This document shows positions 14,341 to 18,573 of a DNA stretch of 18,573 nt, piece by piece. The notes beneath the pieces are model-generated. The model searched no databases and had not been told where the DNA came from. It saw nothing but the letters and a program-made list of their open reading frames with translations. Each line of letters starts with the position of its first letter. Position 1 is the stretch's first letter. The stretch is from Candidatus Zixiibacteriota bacterium (GTDB lineage Bacteria; Zixibacteria; MSB-5A5; SM1-73): contig JAGMFA010000021.1 in the NCBI GenBank assembly GCA_023127875.1, positions 1 through 18,573 on the forward strand, in the 5' to 3' direction. The translations under genes and the position numbers were made by a program.

Positions 14341-14931
14341 ATGTCGGCTCCAAAAGTATTGATACTGATGGGGAGTAAAAAAGATCAGGAAGTTATGCTG
14401 AAAGGAGCGGAACTCCTTGAGCAATTCAAAATCCCCTATCAGATGGAAGTCAGCTCTGCTCACCGCAATCCGGAAAGAACAAAAAGATTAGCCCAGAATG
14501 CTGAGAAGAAAGGAGTGAAGGTGATCATTGCTGGAGCGGGAATGGCGGCTCACCTTCCGGGCGTTGTTGCCTCTCATACTAATTTGCCAGTGATCGGCGT
14601 GCCCCTTTCCGCATCTTCACTTTCCGGACTGGATTCGCTTTTCTCCATTGTTCAGATGCCGTCGGGTATACCGGTGGCAACTATGGCTATCGGCGAAGCC
14701 GGCGCAAAAAACGCGGCTATTCTGGCTATTCAGATTTTAGCCTTATTTGACCAGAAACTGAAAAAGAGGCTGGATGAGTTTAAAAAGAGGGAGGCAAGTA
14801 GCAAGGGTCAAGGGTCAAGGAACAAAGGCCGAATAGCAACAAAAAGTTTAAAAAGGAACTTCAGGAATCTACAACGAGAAGAAGTTGGTAAATTACCAGA
14901 AGATCTAAGAAGGCTTTTTCTTTACCCTTGA
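14341..14931 (+). CDS. purE: 5-(carboxyamino)imidazole ribonucleotide mutase with a repeat-derived C-terminal tail
   Basis: 196 aa, longer than the usual 160-170. It converts N5-CAIR to CAIR in purine synthesis. Motifs are VLILMGSKKDQEVM, VSSAHRNPERT, AGAGMAAHLPGVVASHT, LSASSLSGLDSLFSIVQMPSGIPVATMAIG and GAKNAAILAIQILA. The N-terminal phosphate loop reads GSKKD instead of the usual GSxSD, losing one Ser. The family core ends near residue 155 (KKRLDEFKKREA). The last 40 or so residues are encoded by a class A repeat element, and its right arm supplies the stop codon. The tail is basic and looks unrelated to PurE. lemA starts 31 bases later. Confidence 0.93.
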   Translation: MSAPKVLILMGSKKDQEVMLKGAELLEQFKIPYQMEVSSAHRNPERTKRLAQNAEKKGVKVIIAGAGMAAHLPGVVASHTNLPVIGVPLSASSLSGLDSLFSIVQMPSGIPVATMAIGEAGAKNAAILAIQILALFDQKLKKRLDEFKKREASSKGQGSRNKGRIATKSLKRNFRNLQREEVGKLPEDLRRLFLYP

Positions 14932-14941
14932 CCCATGACCC
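14804..14941 (+). repeat. Class A element with heptad-repeat arms at the 3' end of purE
   Basis: The left arm is AGGGTCA twice, then AGGAACA (14804-14824), a 7-bp period. The right arm, in reverse complement, is GGGTCAT, GGGTCAA, GGGTAAA, the same period. Bases 14805-14820 and 14926-14941 are inverted repeats matching at 15 of 16. The interior of about 105 bases has no recognisable gene in any frame. The purE stop codon (14929-14931) is in the right arm. Confidence 0.75.
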
Positions 14942-14961
14942 CGATTTTCAAAGGAGGGAAA

Positions 14962-15528
14962 ATGGGAGCGGTCTTTGTAGTTCTTTTATTCATTTTCATT
15001 GTTCTGGGTATACCAGTTCTAATTCTCATCTTGTTGTATAATAAACTGGTGAGATTGAGAAACCGAGGCGATAACGCCTGGCATCAAATAGACGTGCAGT
15101 TGCAGAAGAGAGCAGATTTAGTGCCCAATCTGGTAGGGACGGTTAAAGGCTATGCGGCGCACGAAAAGAGAGTTTTCGAGGAGGTAACCAAAGCCAGATC
15201 CATCTATTCTCAGGCAGGATCTGTGAAGGAGAAAGCCGACGCAACCAACATGCTCACCTCTGCTTTAAAGACTCTTTTCGCGGTGGTGGAAAATTATCCT
15301 GAGCTTAAAGCTAACCAGAATTTCCTTCTGCTTCAAGAGGAACTTTCGGGAATCGAGAGCAAAATCGCCTATGCCCGGCAGTTTTATAACGATGTGGTTT
15401 TGTCTTTCAACAACACCCAGCAGGTTTTTCCTTCGAATATCATAGCCAACTGGTTTGGCTTCAAGCCCAGAGAATATTTCGAGATCGAGGAGACCAAAAG
15501 GGAGGCTCCTAAGGTGGATTTCAAATAA
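14962..15528 (+). CDS. lemA: LemA family protein
   Basis: 188 aa. An N-terminal membrane helix (about 2-26, very hydrophobic) is followed by the LemA helical domain: [25 protein letters not shown], then [18 protein letters not shown] and the C-terminal [21 protein letters not shown]. These are family hallmarks. ATG 14962 has AAGGAGG (14951-14957). LemA proteins are membrane proteins of unclear role, commonly encoded next to HtpX-like proteases, as here. An earlier ATG at 14935 would lie inside a repeat arm. Confidence 0.93.
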   Translation: MGAVFVVLLFIFIVLGIPVLILILLYNKLVRLRNRGDNAWHQIDVQLQKRADLVPNLVGTVKGYAAHEKRVFEEVTKARSIYSQAGSVKEKADATNMLTSALKTLFAVVENYPELKANQNFLLLQEELSGIESKIAYARQFYNDVVLSFNNTQQVFPSNIIANWFGFKPREYFEIEETKREAPKVDFK

Positions 15529-15561
15529 GGAAAGTATATGTTGGAGTGTCAAGTTTTGGGC

Positions 15562-15705
15562 TTGTCGAAAAAGTTACATTTAGAGGCGGGATGAATTCCC
15601 GCCTCTATGGGTAGCAATAATTTATCCCTATAGGGCAGGGTTCATCCTGAAGGGATTCACCCTGAAGGGCATTTAGCCCTGCCAATATGGATTTTAAACA
15701 GTCCC
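15562..15705. repeat. Class B two-hairpin repeat, copy B4, with an internal duplication
   Basis: Hairpin 1 is TAGAGGCGGG (15581-15590) with CCCGCCTCTA (15598-15607). Hairpin 2 is GGCAGGG (15634-15640) with CCCTGCC (15677-15683); its loop holds a short tandem duplication (cctgaaggg-attca type). The edges (TTGTCGAAAAAGTT; TTTTAAACAGTCC) resemble those of copy B5 at 18436-18545. Copy B4 fills most of the 291-base lemA-htpX gap; nothing else is seen there. Confidence 0.8.
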
Positions 15706-15819
15706 TAAAGGCGAATGCTCCAAAAGCCTCCTTCAGAGCGAATCCTCCATGATGAATCTATTCTGAGGAATTCCCACTGAGATTTTGTAGAAAAAGGAAA
15801 TAGAAGATTTCATCTGTCT

Positions 15820-16701
15820 ATGGTTTACGAAGAGATTGCGGCTAACAGAAGAAGAAGCTTTGTTTTGATTTTTCTTTTTGTAGTTTTTCTTTTGTTTCTG
15901 GGATGGATATTTGGAATGGTATACGGTGCAGGGGAAGCAGGAGTGGGAATTGCCCTGCTGGTTGCCCTGTTCATTTCTCTTATCACATTTTTTTATGGCG
16001 ACAAAATGGTGCTGGGCATTAGCCATGCCCGACCCGTAGACAGAAAAAAGAATCCTTATCTGGCAAATGTGGTGGAGGGTCTGGCTATCGCGGCTGGAAT
16101 TCCCGCACCCAAAGCCTATATCATCGAAGACTCCGCCCCCAACGCTTTCGCTACTGGAAGGAATCCGGAGAATTCATCCATTGCCGTTACCACCGGGCTT
16201 TTGGAAAAGCTGAACCGTTTGGAGTTGGAGGGGGTGATCGCTCACGAGATGTCGCACATCAAAAACTATGATATTAGGTATGTTACGTTAGTGGCGATTT
16301 TAGTGGGGACGGTGGCGCTTCTTTCCGATTGGATGAGAAGAAGCTTTTTCTTTCGAGGGAAAAGGAAAAAAGGAGGAGCGGGTGGCGGGATAGTCATACT
16401 TATCGCTGTGGTTCTGGCGATCCTGGCGCCTATAATCGCCCAGTTGATTCGATTGGCCATATCCAGACAAAGAGAATATTTAGCAGATGCAAATGGGGCG
16501 CTTTTGACCAGATATCCGGAAGGTTTGGCTTCGGCTCTGGAGAAAATTTCCAAGGATAAAGAACCCTTAGAGGTGGCAAATAAAGCCACCGCCCATCTTT
16601 ACATTGTCAATCCACTTCTGGAGCATAGAGGAAAGTTAAACACACTTTTTTCCACCCACCCGCCGATGGAGGATAGGATAGCTCGATTGAGAGCAATGTG
16701 A
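15820..16701 (+). CDS. htpX: HtpX-like membrane zinc metalloprotease (M48)
   Basis: 293 aa. The zinc motif HEMSH gives H142, E143 and H146, and the third ligand is E219 in SRQREYLADANGALLT. Membrane helices lie at about 13-33, 40-58, 154-170 and 190-212, as in HtpX. The C-terminus has the family segment LFSTHPPMEDRIARLRAM. HtpX degrades damaged membrane proteins with its active site on the cytoplasmic side. ATG 15820 matches the family N-terminus (MVYEEIAANRRRS), but the ribosome binding site is poor: the nearest purine-rich stretch is over 20 bases away. It follows lemA, a pairing seen in many bacteria. Confidence 0.93.
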   Translation: MVYEEIAANRRRSFVLIFLFVVFLLFLGWIFGMVYGAGEAGVGIALLVALFISLITFFYGDKMVLGISHARPVDRKKNPYLANVVEGLAIAAGIPAPKAYIIEDSAPNAFATGRNPENSSIAVTTGLLEKLNRLELEGVIAHEMSHIKNYDIRYVTLVAILVGTVALLSDWMRRSFFFRGKRKKGGAGGGIVILIAVVLAILAPIIAQLIRLAISRQREYLADANGALLTRYPEGLASALEKISKDKEPLEVANKATAHLYIVNPLLEHRGKLNTLFSTHPPMEDRIARLRAM

Positions 16702-16746
16702 ACATAAGTTTTTGTTTTTTTTCACTGTTTTGCTAACAGCGTTAAA

Positions 16747-16760
16747 AATAGAATTCTATT
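16747..16760. promoter_or_regulatory. Perfect 14-bp palindrome
   Basis: AATAGAATTCTATT is perfectly self-complementary and lies 46 bases after the htpX stop codon. It could be a regulator site for the downstream gene. No promoter boxes were confidently placed around it. Confidence 0.3.
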
Positions 16761-16802
16761 AAATCTGTGGGTTTATCTAAAGGTGAATGTCAAAGGTACG
16801 AA

Positions 16803-16910
16803 GCATCAAGGGAAGGGTTCATTATCCTTGGGAGCAAAGGACAAAATGTAATTGGTCGACTTAGCCAGCCCAATGAATTGGGCAACTACAGTTACAACTC
16901 CTTAAGATGC
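16803..16910. repeat. Class B nested hairpin repeat, copy B6
   Basis: The outer stem GCATC (16803-16807) pairs with GATGC (16906-16910). An inner stem TGTAA (16847-16851) pairs with TTACA (16892-16896) and contains the perfect 7-bp hairpin GCCCAAT/ATTGGGC (16868-16883). A weaker CAAGG/CCTTG hairpin lies on the left side. No gene is present. It lies in the htpX to GlmU-like gap. Confidence 0.6.
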
Positions 16911-16957
16911 CTCCGATAAAAACTATGGAGGCCTCTTATTGAATAAGGAGGTTGAAG

Positions 16958-18235
16958 ATGGCAAAAAAACTTTTCATATTCGAAGACGACAAGTATGATC
17001 AATTTTTTCCACTCACTTACAATCGTCCGGTTTATGAGCTTCTCTGGGGGATGATCAAAATCAAGGATAAAATCCGTTCGCTTTTTCCCGATACCCAGGT
17101 GATCCTTTTGTGTCGGGATTATTTAGAGAAGGTGCTGAAGATCAAAGCCGGTCAAAAGGTTAATGAGTTTGACATAAAAGGCGAAGATGAGATTCTTTTA
17201 ATCAATGGAAGAATCCTTCCCTCCCTGGATTTCTCTCAAAAAGTGAATTTCTCAGAAGAGGAGAGATTTTTCTTCCGAGGCGATGATATGGTGGGGTGGG
17301 CTGGCAGAGGAGAGGTTTTCAAAACTCACGAAAATTCTTTTCAAGCCTTAGATGTCAAAGATCAGATTAAATTGATAAAATCCAAGATTGATTTCTTGGA
17401 AGTGGAAGTTGACATGGTGAGTTATTTGTGGGATATTGTATCTCGGAACAGCGTAGAGATCGAGGCGGATTTCAAGAGATTTAAGCTAAGCCTGGATTTC
17501 AAGAACATGTTCAAACATAGCCAGGTGGACGATCAAGCTTTGATTTATGATGAGGAGAAGGTATATATCGGAAATGGCTCGCAAATAGACGGACAGGTGG
17601 TGTTGGATGCTCGGGGTGGTCCTATATTTATCGGGGATAGAGTAAACATCCAGCCTCATACCCGGGTGGTGGGACCATGCTATATTGGGGAAAACTCCAT
17701 ATTGGTAGGTGGTAAAATCAGAGGGGGAACAAGCATCGGACCGTTTTGCAAAATCGGTGGAGAGGTGGAGGAGTCGATTTTCTTAGGATACTCCAACAAA
17801 TACCACCGGGGCTTTCTGGGACATTCCTATGTAGGAGAATGGGTGAATCTGGGTGCCTTAACCACTAACAGCGATCTAAAAAACAACTATAGCTCGGTCA
17901 AGGTGATGGTGAAGGGAACCCTCATCGACTCAGGACTAACAAAGGTGGGGGCATTCATAGGCGATCACGTCAAAACGGGGATTGGAACCCTGCTCAATAC
18001 TGGAATTCCCATAGGCTTTGCCTCCAATTTGTTCGGCGGAGGAATGATCCAGCAAAAGTATATCCCCGCTTTCTTCTGGGGAAGTGTAGAAAAACAAAAG
18101 GAATACAATCTGGAAAAGGCAATCCAGACCGCCAGGATAGTGATGAAAAGAAGAGATGTGGAATTAGTGGCAGAAGAGGTTAATCTATTCAAGAAAATAT
18201 TCCAACTTACCGAAAAAGAGAGAAGAGAAGGATAA
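16958..18235 (+). CDS. GlmU-like sugar nucleotidyltransferase with left-handed beta-helix
   Basis: 425 aa. The N-terminal half resembles the alternative bacterial GlmU family (TIGR03991 type): LFIFEDDKYDQFFPLTYNRPVYELLWGMIKIKDKI. The C-terminal half (about 205-345) has hexapeptide repeats of a left-handed beta-helix (IGNGSQIDGQVVL, IFIGDRVNIQPHTRVVG, YIGENSILVGG), then EWVNLGALTTNSDLKNNY, which parallels the acyltransferase loop of GlmU. It probably makes UDP-GlcNAc or a related NDP-sugar for the envelope; the exact substrate is uncertain. ATG 16958 has AAGGAG (16945-16950). The classical GlmU motif LAAGxGTRM is absent, as expected in this family. Confidence 0.88.
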   Translation: MAKKLFIFEDDKYDQFFPLTYNRPVYELLWGMIKIKDKIRSLFPDTQVILLCRDYLEKVLKIKAGQKVNEFDIKGEDEILLINGRILPSLDFSQKVNFSEEERFFFRGDDMVGWAGRGEVFKTHENSFQALDVKDQIKLIKSKIDFLEVEVDMVSYLWDIVSRNSVEIEADFKRFKLSLDFKNMFKHSQVDDQALIYDEEKVYIGNGSQIDGQVVLDARGGPIFIGDRVNIQPHTRVVGPCYIGENSILVGGKIRGGTSIGPFCKIGGEVEESIFLGYSNKYHRGFLGHSYVGEWVNLGALTTNSDLKNNYSSVKVMVKGTLIDSGLTKVGAFIGDHVKTGIGTLLNTGIPIGFASNLFGGGMIQQKYIPAFFWGSVEKQKEYNLEKAIQTARIVMKRRDVELVAEEVNLFKKIFQLTEKERREG

Positions 18236-18435
18236 TTGATTTGCCATTTGGTTAAGTATTGTTGGATTTGAGTCTTTCTTTTTGTCCTCAAAAGATATGA
18301 ACGGATGGAACCGAGACTGTGCAATCAAAAAAGTTCGATTCAATTTTTGAAATACCATAAAGTGAAAGCTGAGAGGATGAGGTTTAAAAGAGATTTGATG
18401 CAGATGAGTAGGGGGTAGCCGCAGGTTTCAGGGCG
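18236..18435. other. Gene-free region after the GlmU-like gene
   Basis: No coding region or RNA gene is recognisable. A small stem TTTGAG/CTCAAA (18267-18292) surrounds a T-rich loop; it is not a convincing terminator. Confidence 0.5.
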
Positions 18436-18545
18436 TGTTGAAAAAGTCCCACTTCGGGGCGGGATAAATTCCCGCCCCTATGGGGAACAACAACTTATCA
18501 CTCATAGGGCAGGGCATTTAGCCCTGCCAATAGGGTTTTTCAACA
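18436..18545. repeat. Class B two-hairpin repeat, copy B5 (best preserved)
   Basis: The outer inverted repeat TGTTGAAAAA (18436-18445) with TTTTTCAACA (18536-18545) is perfect over 10 bp. Inside are two hairpins: GGGGCGGG (18456-18463) with CCCGCCCC (18471-18478), and GGCAGGGC (18508-18515) with GCCCTGCC (18521-18528). It shares both hairpins with the copy at 15562-15705 and its edge with the copy at 3797. This 110-bp unit defines the family and looks like a non-autonomous MITE. Confidence 0.88.
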
Positions 18546-18573
18546 GATCCTTCAGGTTGCGTAAGCCCATAAA

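Noticed and set aside
14804..14931. A fused functional domain on PurE
   Set aside because: The extra residues are translated from a repeat element with inverted heptad arms and show no domain features.
16747..16760. Restriction-modification or LexA-type operator
   Set aside because: The palindrome contains an EcoRI site by composition and does not match a known operator; kept only as a low-confidence palindrome.

Overview
The window is bacterial chromosome with moderate GC content and about eighteen protein genes, no RNA genes and no CRISPR array. It mixes an archaeal-type HMG-CoA synthase/thiolase/DUF35 set with ordinary bacterial genes (purD, purE, lemA, htpX, queT and the alternative GlmU-like nucleotidyltransferase common in Bacteroidetes and relatives). 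Four-helix-bundle (23S-IVS type) genes and many structured intergenic repeats are also present. This suggests an uncultivated bacterium of the Bacteroidetes/FCB side, for example a Zixibacteria-like candidate phylum. That placement is an inference from gene content; there is no marker gene to confirm it.

Region 1 (1-9935, all +) is one metabolic cluster centred on HMG-CoA. It begins with a strong promoter carrying a CRP-family-like site. The genes are HMG-CoA synthase, a four-helix-bundle protein inside an inverted-repeat element, SCP-x-type thiolase, DUF35 zinc/OB protein, methylcrotonyl-CoA carboxylase beta subunit, methylglutaconyl-CoA hydratase, an unknown Cys-rich protein, the biotin carboxylase half of MCC alpha, a second four-helix-bundle element, and the BT-BCCP half of MCC alpha. 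The first trio makes HMG-CoA from acetyl-CoA. The second set joins 3-methylcrotonyl-CoA to HMG-CoA. HMG-CoA lyase and isovaleryl-CoA dehydrogenase are absent from the window, so the direction of flux is open.

Region 2 (10149-12611, all -) holds a three-gene envelope/redox unit (DUF1573 exported protein, membrane-anchored rhodanese, MauE/DoxX membrane protein) and a QueT-type transporter. Region 3 (12862-18235, all +) holds purD, purE, lemA, an HtpX-like protease and a GlmU-like sugar nucleotidyltransferase. queT and purD diverge from a shared promoter region.

The most unusual layer is the repeats, in two classes. Class A elements have arms built from 7-12 bp units repeated in tandem, facing each other as inverted repeats. 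Two enclose a four-helix-bundle gene, and three have only a short interior. All sit at or across the stop codon of the upstream gene, and one separates the two halves of MCC alpha. A one-armed array of seven exact 8-bp units sits at the start of queT. Class B elements are intergenic cruciform-like sequences, an outer inverted repeat around two hairpins, found at about 3.8, 5.5, 10.05, 15.6, 16.85 and 18.5 kb.
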